Assembly: GCF_000226115.1 (NCBI RefSeq) | Contig: NC_016458.1 | Span: 4,188,001-4,252,000, forward strand | Direction of reading: 5' to 3' | From: Thermothielavioides terrestris NRRL 8126 | Lineage: Eukaryota > Ascomycota > Sordariomycetes > Sordariales > Chaetomiaceae | DNA: 64,000 bases | Notes under the pieces: generated by a model | Seen by the model: the letters and a program-made list of their open reading frames with translations, nothing else | What the model was told of the DNA's origin: nothing | Databases searched by the model: none | Shown here: positions 41,334 through 52,807 of the stretch, piece by piece | How positions within the stretch are numbered: the stretch's first letter is position 1 | Layout: each line of letters opens with the position of its first letter | Position numbers and translations under genes: made by a program

Positions 41334-42375
41334 AAAGACGAGATCAAGGGAGAGAAAGAAGCATCGACGGAGCTGAACTGGGTCCCAGAAGAACTGCTGG
41401 GGTGCTCCGTTATCAGTGCAGCTGGTCATTTAAGCCCTCATTCCAAGCTCCGGCCGCTTCCCCACCTCTGCGCGATGAAGAAATCGCCATGCCGACATAT
41501 GCCTTTCTAGACTTATGTTTGTAGAGCGAGTGTCATTGAAGCTGGGGTAGGCGGCATTCCAAGGGAATTGTTGATCACCATTTCGTTCCACACGCGCTGT
41601 AGTGGCTGGGACCGCTCTGGAACAGCGCTCGAGGCCAGCGATTGGAAGACACCCGCGGAAGTCCAAAGGTTGAGATACACAGAGTTTGTCCAGCTCTCGG
41701 CGTAAAGTGCGGAATGGCTTGGAATATCGCTCCAAGGGGGAACGTGATGGATATCTTCCTCGCAGGAATGGATGGGCAGTGACGACTCGCGGACTCACGA
41801 ATCCTCCCCCCTTACCCCCTTCCCCCCACCCCCAAACAGGCCCAGCATCGATTGGAAAACCAAGCGACAATGGCTGCAGGAAAAGAGCAGAGCTCATCGA
41901 TGTACCTGGCGGTGGCATGTGAGATCCGCTTTTCGAAGTTGAGACCGACGCGATCTACCCGCACATTCCAGCTGCCCCTGAAACTTTAACTCGACGTTTG
42001 AAAACAGGTTTTCAGCGGAAGCCTTCCCACCACGCCAGAATGCTGTACCAATACACCGAATCACAGGCATGCGCCAATCTGGTCGTCGCGATCAGCGATC
42101 GCCGAGAGTCACTCCGATGCATAGCAGTTGCTGGTTGCTGGTTGTTACGCGTTTGTTTCGGCGCGATGGTCAGGATGATGGCGAGAGTCTCCGCCGGTGT
42201 CTCCTCCTCAACGAGGATTGGGGTATAAGTAAACTGGCTTCTGACCTCCGTAGAAGCTAACTTGACAGAAGTGCCATCACCATCACCACCAGCACCCTCA
42301 TCATCATCCGCAACCGGCCCCCTTGCAGTCCAAACCGCCTCGCTTACCACCACACCCGCCAATACCCAATCCACC
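41334..42375. other. Intergenic, promoter of secreted-protein gene
   Basis: About 1 kb. It contains a C-rich run near 41807-41835 and the TATA-like site near 42222. No gene is seen. Confidence 0.5.
42221..42227 (+). promoter_or_regulatory. Possible TATA box of secreted-protein gene
   Basis: GTATAAGTAAA lies about 150 bp upstream of the ATG at 42376. It is the only TATAA-like site close to this gene. Confidence 0.4.
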
Positions 42376-43205
42376 ATGAAGGTCCGCGCTCTCGGTCTTG
42401 TCTGCCTCATCAGCGGCGCCCTCGCGGTCCCTGTGGTCGAGCAGCAGATGCGCCCGCAGGAGGCCCCCGCTGCCGTCTTGTCGCCTGCTCAGGCCGATAT
42501 GCAGATGAACTCCGATATGATGATGGGTCACGGCAATGTGCGCCGTGCCGTCAACATCCTGTCCGGCAATGTCAACATGAATGCCTTCGCTCAGATGGTG
42601 CAGCAGGTTCAGCAGCAGGTCCAGGAGATCGGTAAGTGCGCCCCCTTCCCCCCTCTCCACAGCCGTCTTTCACTCGCTAGCCTATGGCCCCGGTCTCACG
42701 CCCCCCCGCAGAGCAACTCGTCCACAACAAGGGCTCTGACCCGAACGCCCTCATTGAGGCCCTCGTCGGGCCCATGTCCCGCATCAACCAAACGCTCGCC
42801 ACCGGCGTCAGCCGTCTCGACATCGGCAGCCTCCTCAGCGGTGCCGCGACCAACGCGACGGCGCCCGCGCAGCCCTTGGGCCTCCTGCACGACCTCCTCG
42901 AGTCCGTGGTCAACCTGCTCAACAGCGTGCTCACCCACGGGCCCATCGGCGACCTGCTCAACGGCCTCCTGGGCGGCGTCCTCGGCGGCGTCGGCAGCAC
43001 CGTCGGCGGCGTCCTGGGCGGCGCCGGCAGCGGCACCGGCGTTGGCGCTGCTGCGGCCCAGGTCCCCGACCTCATCAGCAGCATCCTCGGCTCCGTCGGC
43101 TCCGTCCTGCCCCCTGCTGCTGGCGCCGCTGCGGGCGCCGTGCCCGGCGCTGCGGCTGCTCCCGTCCCGGCGCCGACTCCGGCTCCGGCCCCTACTACGC
43201 CTTAA
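42376..43205 (+). CDS. Secreted Gly/Ala/Pro-rich protein of unknown function
   Basis: Two exons (42376-42631, 42712-43205; phase 1) give 249 aa. Residues 1-18 are a clear signal peptide (MKVRALGLVCLISGALAV). A Met/Gln-rich stretch follows (MQMNSDMMMGHGN, FAQMVQQVQQQVQEI), then an Asn-glycosylation candidate (NATAP) and amphipathic helices LGLLHDLLESVVNLLNSVL. Next are Gly-Val/Leu repeats (GGVLGGVGSTVGGVLGGAGS), and the protein ends Pro/Ala-rich (PVPAPTPAPAPTTP). There are no cysteines after the signal peptide, so it is not a hydrophobin or a classic Cys-rich effector. I do not recognise the family. The hydrophobic Gly repeats suggest a surface-active or wall-associated protein; this is inference only. 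Confidence 0.75.
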
Positions 43206-43697
43206 GGGTCCATGGCCAGTCTTGGCGCGGCAAAATGCTGCTGCTTATTTTTTTGTTTGGTGGATATTAATGTGAGAGAGTGGGAGAGGAGCTGTATGGG
43301 AATAGTGGAGGGGTGTTTTTTGCTGGTGAGAAGATGTGGACTGGAATGCTTAGGGTAGTCGCAGGTGTTAGAGAATGCCATATGTTTGAGGTGTTCGCAA
43401 TGCGGTCCTCTGAGTCCAAGCCGTGTTTGGCGTCCTTTTTGCTACCTAGTTGGGGGTCTACTAGTTGACCATGTGTTACTCAGCCTTTGACACCCACAGA
43501 CCCCTCGACCGCCAGGTGTTTCCATGGCCTCTAGGTTCACCATGTGCAGTCAACACGCCTTCATCTTACGCCATTCTGAAACTATCATGCACTCAATTTT
43601 ATACTCAAATCAGCCGCCGTTCGTCTACTCAAGCCTTCTCACTTTTTGGCCCCTGCCCCTTTCCCGCCCTTTCCCTCTCCTCTTGGAAACGGGCTGA
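43206..43697. other. Intergenic between converging secreted-protein and ACR3 genes
   Basis: About 490 bp of 3' flanks; nothing else is recognised. Confidence 0.55.
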
Positions 43698-45096
43698 CTA
43701 CTCTTTCCAATCTCTCCTCCTCGCGAACCACTTCACCGCATACACCAACCCCAACAGCACAGGCACCTCAATGAGCGGCCCCACGGTCGCCGCCAGCGCC
43801 TGGTCCGACTGAGGGCCGAACGCGGCCACAGCCACGGCAATGGCCAGCTCAAAGTTATTGCTGGCCGCCGTGAAGCTCTGGGTGACGGCGTAGCCGTAGC
43901 CGAAGCCCAGGCGGCGGGCCGCGGCCAGCGTGGCCAGGAACACCAGGGCGAAGTAGACGACCAGCGGGGCGGCCACGCGCACGACGGCGACGATCTGGTG
44001 CACGACCTGCCGGCCCTGCGAGGCGAACAGCACGAGGATGGTGAAGAGCAGGCCGATGAGGGACCAGGGCGCCGCGAAGCGGAGGAAGTGCGAGCGGTAC
44101 CGGTCGGCGCCGAGCAGGGGGAGGAGGGCCAGGCGGGTGAGGATCGCTGCGCCGAGGGGGATGCCGAGGAAGACGCCGACCGAGGTGGCCACGGTCGAGT
44201 AGGAGACGGTGATGGTGGAGGAGGGGGACTGGGAGTGGGGGTTGAAGACGCGGATGAACAGGACGGCGATCGGAGCGAACAGGATGATCTGCAGAAGCGA
44301 GTTGACGGCAACCAGGATGGCGCAGTAGTCTCCCTTGCCGCCGGCCTGGTCAAGCGGAAGCGGAGTGTTAGTCCACTGTCCGGGCACCGTCCGGGCAAAA
44401 GAAGGGGAAGGGAAAATGAGGGGCACGGACGAGGCTGTTCCAAATCAAAACCATAGCGATGCACCGCGCAATGCCGACAAGGATAAGACCCTCACGGAGG
44501 CCCTGTTCGTCGGGGAGGAAAGCCCAGGAGAGACCGAGCTGTGGCCATTATTAGCCCCTGGATTTTGTTGAACAGTGGGGAGCGATACTTCCGGGCTTAC
44601 CATGACGAGCGGCGCGATGATCCAGTTGATGACGATGCTGAAACAGAGCTGAACCCAGACCTCTCTTGTCTTGAACACCGTCTCATGCAGCTTCTCGTAC
44701 TGGACCTTGCACAGGATGGGGTACATCATGACCAGCAGACCAATTGCTGGTTGGCCGCATTTAGCACACACACACACGACCAACGAACTGGTTAGGAAAG
44801 GGGCGGAGCAGCATACCAATCGGTAGTGAAACGCCAACAAACGTGCCTCTTTGCAACGCCGGGCCGACACCGTCCACAAAGTTGCCCAGGAGGATGCCGA
44901 CAAGCATGGCCAGGAAGATCCACACAGCCAGGAAGCGGTCGAGGAATCCCAGCGACTTGAAGGCGGAGAGCCTGGACTGGGCGGCTTCGTTGCCCGAGAC
45001 ATTCCGAGAACAGAGCTTCTCGACGTCGTTGGTTGTAGCCCTTGTGTCTGAGGAGTTGTTAGGTTCCTCTTTGGCAACGGGCTCAGCGGTTGCCAT
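43698..45096 (-). CDS. ACR3: Arsenite efflux carrier Acr3 (BART superfamily)
   Basis: Four exons (45096-44817, 44746-44601, 44538-44431, 44345-43698) give 393 aa with about ten membrane segments. The first exon carries the cytosolic N-terminus and FLDRFLAVWIFLAMLVGILLG. The second gives SLPIA/IGLLVMMYPILCKVQYE, in which Cys ~106 is the conserved TM4 cysteine essential in Acr3 proteins. The third gives LGLSWAFLPDEQGLREGLIL and GIARCIAMV. The fourth gives GDYCAILVAVNSLLQIILF and FTAASNNFELAIAVA, in which Glu ~344 is the conserved TM9 acid. It exports arsenite (and often antimonite) across the plasma membrane by proton exchange. Intron 3 needs a weak GTCCGT donor. No arsenate reductase, ArsH or methyltransferase gene lies nearby. 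Confidence 0.92.
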
Positions 45097-48000
45097 TTCT
45101 TTTGTGTCTCTCTTCTTCTTCTCCCTTTTTACAATACGTCGGAGCGGGGTGTCATACGGGGAAGGGATATGGAGATGTGCTCGAGATTGACAAGGGATCA
45201 ACTCAAAATTTGAAGGCTCGAATAGGGTGTCTCTCTCTCAATGAATACAAGAGGGAAAAAAAAGCATCCGCCGTTGAGGAAAATTCAAGAGGTACTGGTC
45301 CAAGCCGGGGAACTCAAGCAAGACAGAGTACCAGACAGACCTTTCAGGATTGAAGATGACGGGCTGCTAAGATACGCCAGCCAATCAGGGAAGGCCAGTG
45401 ACATACCGTCGACCTTTGGTTCGTTCCAGGTTGCTTTCCATGATACACGACGGAGTATTATTACTTACACCCTGCAGGAGTTACTGTATCCGGCAAAGAC
45501 TGGGGCGTCAAGCCAATCAGAGAGGCGGAAGACAGATAGCGTTACCATAGCACTCCGCACAGATTACCGGAAATCCGATGAGTGAGCCAAGAGCCTTAGC
45601 GGAAGTCATTTTTGACTTGCAGAGGAGGGCAACGGGACAGCTGAGCATGTTCAAGTTCAGAGGAACGAAGGCAAACGTCGCGCGCTAGGACTGGTCCCTA
45701 CCAAGCCTCAAAACTCAGCGGACACACTCGTGCTCAGTGACGGCCGCCGTCAACCGAAATACATGGAGAAACGTGAATCATGTGTGGTCAGCAGGCCGAG
45801 AGTCTCAGACATGGCGGCGATGAATGCAGGAAAATCATGTCCTCTGACTCTTCGATCCTGATGCTCCCCCTGCGCCGCTTACCGTGTCAACCTCGCCCGT
45901 TCCCAGTCCCAAAGGGATGCTGAGCAATCCGGTTCTTGATTTATTGTCGCCGCCGAAGCGACACCGCCCTGAACTCATTCCCGAGGGGCCGCCGATGACG
46001 CGGCTCGCGGATGTAAAACATCGGAGAGACAATTGGATGTGATCGGACAAGCGGTATCAGATATATTAGTGGCACAGGGGTCTGTGAGACATTCGGAGAG
46101 GAGACAAGAAAATTTCTCCCTTCCTCGCCCTTCTACCCGTGTTCCTCGCGGATTATGTAGCGTCAATCCATGCTGGCGGCAAGCGGGGCTTTTGTCTCAC
46201 TGTCTCGCTTGCCCGCGTCGGCTCACAAGGCGGTACAGGCAGCGCGGCGACGGCGAGGGGACACCACAGACGGCTCCATGCAATTGCGGTGAGACTCGGG
46301 GGAAGGACGCAAGCCCCGAGCTCAAAGGAAAGGCTGCTGCTGCTGTGCGCTGCACATACGTAAGCCCGTCGTTTGGACCGCAAGAAACGACGGACTTCTC
46401 CACGCCGGCTTTTGAGAAGTAGGGGGGACTGGCCGTCAAAACCGGCCTGGACTGACGCCCTGCGTCGCGTCGCCTGCGGGAATTTTCTTTGGACAGGGAA
46501 TTTCCAGAGAGGGACGTGCGGGTGGCGCCGAAAGCAAGGAGTTCACAGGAAACGGTGAAGGGTGAGACGAAGCCGCGGGACCCGGGAGAGATGGGAGAAG
46601 AACAGAAAAGAAAAAAATGCCCGGGAAGGTAAGAGAAAGAAGAAATATGATATTTTAGAGGAAGGAAATACCGCACTATGGTGAGATGGTCGCTTGAAAA
46701 TTGAAAACCAGAGTGCTTTGGAACGGATGTGCTTTGCGTCCTTTTGCCCAACCTTGGCTCAATTTGAAACAACTGTGCGGTAGTTTTGTGTACGGTTCCG
46801 TATCCGTACATACTGAGTAACCAGTAGAATCAGGAGGAAATTGAAACTCGCTCTGATAGTTAGGTAGTTAAGAGTTTGAACTTCCCCAGCTCCCAGCCAG
46901 AGCTCATCGCTCTCAGCACTGGCTGCCACGTCGCCACGAGCAACAAAACTCGGCATGGTGCAGGCCTCCGCCCTTTGGCCATGTGGAGCAGCGCTGGCGC
47001 ATTCAGCTCGACCAGCATCGTCCCCTTGGCGCCCAACCCGTCAACCAAGTTAGGCAAGAAAGTTCCATGGTCTGTCCGCGCGCCATCCGACATCTCCGAA
47101 CTTCAAAAAGGACACTCGCGTACACTAATTAACGTTATACTGTAATACACCGTGACTGTGGCTGGGTGCTGGTGTAGGTAGGTATGGAATACTTCGTCGT
47201 GTTGAGCCGTCTGTTTCTGGGGGCGCGAAGCGATTCTTAGGACTGGGTGTCAAAGGCCGGTTTTGCTGCAGGTAAATAGTGTAGTGCTTCTGACGGTGAA
47301 CGACATCTCCGGATCTTGTCGCCTGCAGGGGCCGTTGGCCGCCCCCCTCGCCCTGCTGAAAGCCGTATTGCCTGCCTGCCGGCGCTAGTCAACGCTAGCG
47401 CTAACGTTAGCGCGAGCTAGCGTGGACTGCCCTGGACGCCGATCAGTTCGGCCAGTTCGTCCCGATTTCTCCAGCATCCAACACCTTTGTTTGCACTCTT
47501 GCACGTGTTGTTTGTCCAATGCATTTCCCTTTTCCCGGAGCCATTGAAATATAATTCGTGTACCAGCTGACTTCCTCAGGCACCTTGTGCAGTGGTCAGT
47601 GATTGGGGTCCGCAGTTCCAGGTTGGCGGTCGTCACCATGCGACACCCCGGCGATCTCTCTGTCGTAAAGCGCGCTTTGATCGTCAGCGCCAAATTGCCT
47701 GCCTACTTGTACCTACATAACCCACCTGGTTAACTTTTTGCTTGATTGACTGTGAACCCACTGTCGCCCGCACTGGCCTTGACACGAAAGCAAGGCACAC
47801 GGAACATGGTTGCTGTCAGTTGTCAACTGACAACCACCAAGCCAGCAGGGTTGGAAGTTGCGACCGACATTCTCCACCAGCCACGCGTTGGCGAGTCAGG
47901 CTGATGAGGGAGCCCAGGGCAGTGCCTTGAAGTGCCCTCTTTGCCGGCCTGATCTCACATTTCACAACCCCACTGAACGCTGTACGGATGACTCCAAGAT

Positions 48001-48530
48001 CCCATACCCTTTGTTTTTGCCCTGAGTGATCCTCGGCAACAGCAGATTTCCTATCTCTATACCAGGTATGTATGTGCATATGTGTTTTCCGTTTCCTTCT
48101 GCACACGTCATTGTTGTCAGGTTGTTGTTCCACACACAGTAGATCGCCAAACAAGAGGGGCTGTCCCTCGGACCCAGATACAGGTGTCTTGAAGTGTGGT
48201 TGCTGAAAGGGAAGAGGCCGGGAGACTTCCCCTGGATTGCTGCAAACAATTCGGCTGTGACGGCAGGGAACTGCACCCAGCAGCACGTTACTTGCTGCCA
48301 CCCCCCTTGTCTTTCCTTCGCCGCGCTGCCGCTGCCGCGCTGCGACACTGCAACCTGCTCCGCCCTGGGTCCAACCGGGCTCATTCTGATTCCCGTCCAC
48401 TGAGACGCTGACGAACCAGCGCCAACCACGACGAGTCCACGACGGTCGGCACAGCTTCTGCTGTGTTGGACGGTGCGAAGAGCCCTGCTTGGGCGCCCGT
48501 CGCCGTCCCTTTACTGCGGTATGCCATGCG
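45097..48530. other. Long intergenic stretch between divergent ACR3 and DUF1765 genes
   Basis: About 3.4 kb, the largest gene-poor gap in the window. It holds a strong palindrome at 47393-47422 and scattered AT-rich patches (46600-46870). A minus-strand frame at 47816-48880 is long, but overlaps the DUF1765 start antisense and has no family features. No tRNA or transposon was recognised. Confidence 0.5.
47393..47422. repeat. Imperfect 30-bp palindrome
   Basis: A perfect 14-bp palindrome (CGCTAACGTTAGCG, 47399-47412) is nested in outer CGCTAG...CTAGCG arms, offset by four bases on the right. It could form a hairpin or be a dimeric binding site. Function is unknown. Confidence 0.75.
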
Positions 48531-51500
48531 ATGGGCGGCATAACGTTAACTGCTGCGGCGGCCTCCCGGCCTGTCGAGTCTGGTAGGCAATCCAGCTCCA
48601 GCACGCCATTGCCTTCCTCCGTCGGCTCGCACTCAGCGCCGCATTTGTTGGCTGCACCCGGCCGTGCGCTGGCCCAACCCTTGGCTTCTTCTGCCTTGGA
48701 AGCCGCCCTGGTCGGTCCATCCTCTGGTTTCAAGAGCCTGCCGCCGCTGCCGGGTTTGGCAGCCTTCGACATTCCGTCTTTCGACCTGGTCAGCGAGTTC
48801 GAGAAGTCATTCAACTTCTCCTCCACAACCGAGGCACGCTCCCCGAGACCAGCTACTGCAACCGAGAGCACCGCGCACACTCAACTCGGAAACGGCGGCA
48901 ACAACGACCACGTCGACGGCGGCAAGACGGCAGCCGGTGCCACACGGGTCGACGGCCACAGCCGCAGCAGGAGCAGATCAATGGTCGACCGCCCCCTCTC
49001 CTTGCTTCCGAGCTCGAAATCGAGTCCCGACGTCCGCGCCTGCCAAGAACATCACCCAAAGCGGTTGGTGAAACAGAATGTGGCGGCCGGGCCAGAGAGC
49101 ACTGCGGCGGCGAAGCCCGTGGAACGGTCGAGACCTGTAGAGTCTTTCGCCGATTTTGCGAGGCGGTCCTGGATCTCCAAGTCGCGATTTCCTTCGCCGC
49201 CTGGCAAGCCCGAAGAACTGCGAGCCTCTGGCCGCACCGTTTCTGCCGAGCTAGCTGACCCGGCCAGGACAAAGGCAGCGGCTAACAGTCAGGCGGCGGT
49301 TGAAACCACATGTGTTGTCGAGCCGTCGAGCAACAGGAGCCGCGCACTGAATCGTGCCAGTGTGTATCTGACAAAGATCAAGCAAAAGCCGCAGAGCGTG
49401 TTCTCTCGGAGCGCCTCATCCCCCAACCTCAAGCCCTCGCTCGGCAAGAGCACGGCTGCAGGCGACGCCGGGTGCGGTCCGTCCTCCACAGCTGCCGCCG
49501 TCCGCCGTCCTGGCGCTCCTGCGGTTGCGAAGAATGCGTCATACAACAGCATCAGCTCGGCCACATCACGCACTTCGTCGGCCGATTCTGAGTTGGACAC
49601 CGACACAGCAACGGCGAGCAGCACGTCCGAGAACGCCTCGCAGGTCACGGTCGACACGCCCGTGACGATGCCGCAGCAGACCTCACGCGACCCTCTATGG
49701 GCGACGTTCCGGACTCTCGATGTCGAATTCGCCCGGTTCGCCGCGAAGGGCTCGACAGCAGGGCGCATGAGTGTGATCCGGTCGATACTGGTGCCGTTCC
49801 TGCGCAGCACCGCGTACCACCCTTCAAACTCGAGCCGCTCCATTCTGACCCCCGAGGACATCGATCGCAGAGCGACCATCTTGAACAAGTGGTGGAACGG
49901 CCTCTTGGGAATGCTGGCTGGCGCAAATTCGAGGCTGCCACCCGGGCTTGGCCAGGGCATCGCCTCGCTGGGCGTGGAATTCCCGGTGTTACAGCCCGTC
50001 GCAGGTGTGGACAGGCCGACGCTGCTCGAGGCGGCCTCCATGATCATGATGCGGCCAGAGTGGCGGACCTGCACCAGCGCCTTTCAGCCCCTGGCCGACC
50101 GTTGCCCGAAGGAACGCGTCCGGCCGAGGTCGGAAACAGATTCGACAGTGGCGAGCGAACCGGACTCGCTTCTTACCGAGTCCGTTGAGCATAACGTGCG
50201 CACCATGTTCGTCACCAACCTGACGACCCAGATGGCGCTGGTCGTCGAGAAGATGTCGTTGCGGCACGCTCCGTTGAGTCTGGTCAGCTGGTGCGGCAAG
50301 GCGTGTGCCTACGCCTTCTTCTTCGTTCCCGGCGTTTCCGATGTGCTTGTTCGCCTCTGGAATCTGAACTCGGACCTGTTGCGCAGGATAGCAGACGAAT
50401 TCGGGCTCCCGAGGAGAAACAAGGGCGAGAGCGAGGACATCGTCGCGTTGTTCCCGTCTCACTTGCACAAGCTGGGCTGGTCGTCGGCCAAATCGCTCGC
50501 CGACAGGCTCCGGGTGGCGGCGAACCTCCCGCTGATGCTTGCCAAGATACACTGGCACGGCCCCTGGGTTTCGAGGTGGCGGGGTCGGGATACGGACCTG
50601 GTCTTCATCTTCTGCAAGTACTTTTACATTCTTGCCCAAGGGTTCATGCCAGAGGGCCTTCCGCTGGTCGAGAAGGCCCGCGCACCTGCGTTCGTGCTGG
50701 TCCATGCCCAGCTCCTGTCTATCCTGGACAGCACCATTCACCGGCAGGCCTCGCTCGAGGGCTTGCTGGGGCCTCCTCTTTCTGACGCGCTGCATGGTGC
50801 CGATGCAGCTCTGACGGCGCCTCCGTTTCCGAGCAACCTGCTCAAGGAAATGGACGAGAACCGGCTGGTCATTCTTCTCAAGGATATGCTAGCAGACCAC
50901 CCCTTTGGCGTTGCTGCCGACGTCAAGCATACCTTTGCCGAGGCCTTCGTGGCTGTTGCCAAGGCCGCCACCAAGCGGACGCCGCGTTTCGAGCATGCTT
51001 CCTGCTTCTTGCTGTGTGACTTCCTTGAGGAGGCACTAGTCGCGCTCGACGCGTTCCAAAACACGGTCAACGCAAGCATCGCGACGTCGCCGACAAAGGA
51101 GAACGCTACTTCCAGATATTCCGAGCCCGCCAGCCCCACGCCGCCGGCAAACTACGTTGACTGGCCGTTTTGGTTCGAGGTTGGCAAGATGATCATGGAC
51201 TCCAACAACACCATGTCCGAGATCCGGATACTCTCCTTTCTCTTCTCTGTCTGGGATGCCATCACGGCAGACCCTGTGCGCAAGGAGGTGCTCTGCTTGG
51301 ATTGGCTGCTCTCTGAGGAGGTCTTCGCCAAGTTTTTCAATCACTGGTGCCCAATGGTTCGCGCATATTACATGCGCTTGCTTTGCTGGCGGATATGCAG
51401 AGACTCGGGCAGCAACAATGAGGTGGACTTGTAGGCACCGTCGCCTTTTCTTCCCCCGCCCTTGTCCGACCGAGACTCAAAACGCGCTGACCAACAACTT

Positions 51501-52807
51501 GCAGAAAAATCTTCCTCGTTGCGTCTCAGCGGCTGAGAACCATTTGGTCACACTATCTCTGGCTCAAGCAGGATGCCGAGGCCAAAGGCCGTATCCAGCC
51601 GTCAACAGCGCCTTCCTCTCCTGCGCCGGGCAAGCGGTTCCTGATCATCCGGACCGAAGTCCAGCCAACGCAGCACTCGCCCCGACTGGGGTTCGATCCG
51701 TTTTCCAGCGCATTCCCCAATTCGGAGCCTACGCTTGATTGCCTGGGTCCCGTCGCGGGTAATGATGACAGGGCATCCGGCGGAGCCAAGGCCGACTCCA
51801 ACCAGTGGTTCAAGAGGAGATGGTCGCTTCTAGGGAAGGTCCTTCCATTCAGTGCATCGCAAGACAGTCCCACATCAGAGACCAAACGCTCCTGGGAGGA
51901 AGAACTGGAACGGGCTCGCCGTGATACTGCGGCATCCCGCCTAGCGAGCCGCGGAGGAACTTTCGCTTCCTTCCAGCCGCTGGGCCCGCCGACTCCGCCG
52001 AAGCAGGACACATCAACCGCTGCGAGGCCGTCATCTGACTCCGCTTCTTCCACCGGCTCTGCTCCCGTTTTTGACGCGGGAACATTTGTCTTCCGCTTCA
52101 CTCTTACGTCCCAGACCGGCCCCGGCGGCGGACCGATGCCTTGCGGACCCGCCCGTGACCGCGTCCTAACCCGGCCTCGACTTCCGGCGCCCGCGCAGGC
52201 ACGGGTTAGCGTCCGCTCAGCCGGTCTGAATAGCAGCGATGGGAACCGCCCCCCCATGTTCCGCAGCGACAGCCCGCCCCCTATCGCGCCTGGACTTCCG
52301 CCCGAGACTAGACGGGTCAGTGGATGCTTGCAGACCGGCCTGGTCAGCGAAGCTCGAAACGCCAAACCCCTGACGGACCCTCGCGAGCAATCTCAAGCGT
52401 CGGCGATTGTGAAAGATGCCGAGAAGCGACCGTCTTTGAGCATCGACCTCACGCCAACCAGCTTGCTCGACGAGGGGCGCATGGATGAGAAGGGGCTGGG
52501 CATTCAGGCCCCCGACCGGGTGTCCGGGTTCGCGGGCGTTGAATCCGACCGCGGCCGACCGTCTGACGCTGGAAGGGGACCTGTGCCTGTGCAGCCACCG
52601 CCGATTCGCGCCGAGCGGCCGTCGGGCGTCTACGCTGCCGGGGCGGTCTATGCCGGGCGGGCTCTGGCGGAGTGGAGCATCGTGGTCAGCGAGTGCAACA
52701 GCTTTGTCGACCGGCGGCGGGACGAGGGCGTGCTGGGGCTGAGCGACGTCGAGGTACCGGCTCTGGGTGTCGAGGGGCTCGGGCTGGGGCTGAAAGTCCG
52801 AGGCTAG
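48531..52807 (+). CDS. Large DUF1765 (UPF0592) protein
   Basis: Two exons, 48531-51430 and 51505-52807 (phase 2), give 1400 aa. The ATG at 48531 (MGGITLTAAAAS) has G at -3 and +4. Residues 1-~400 are Ser/Ala/Pro-rich and mostly disordered. The DUF1765 region spans ~400-980: DPLWATFRTLDVEFARFA, ILNKWWNGLLGMLAG, DLVFIFCKYFYILAQGF, YVDWPFWFEVGKMIMDSNNT, LDWLLSEEVFAKFFNHWCP. The splice at TT/GTAGGC joins EVDL to KIFLVASQRLRTIWSHYLWLKQD, which is clearly one continuous domain end. The rest is a Pro/Ser-rich tail ending in a conserved-looking GVYAAGAVYAGRALAEW and FVDRRRDEGV. The yeast relative YDL073W/AHK1 is linked to Hkr1 osmosensing; function here is unproven. Confidence 0.85.

Noticed and set aside
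48489..48530. Longer N-terminus for the DUF1765 protein
   Set aside because: The upstream codon is TTG; the first ATG in good context giving a family-like start is 48531.
43698..48530. Arsenic-resistance gene cluster around ACR3
   Set aside because: No arsenate reductase, ArsH or methyltransferase frame was found on either side.
47816..48880. Minus-strand frame of about 354 codons
   Set aside because: It runs antisense into the DUF1765 start, is compositionally a shadow of that gene and its upstream DNA, and has no family features.
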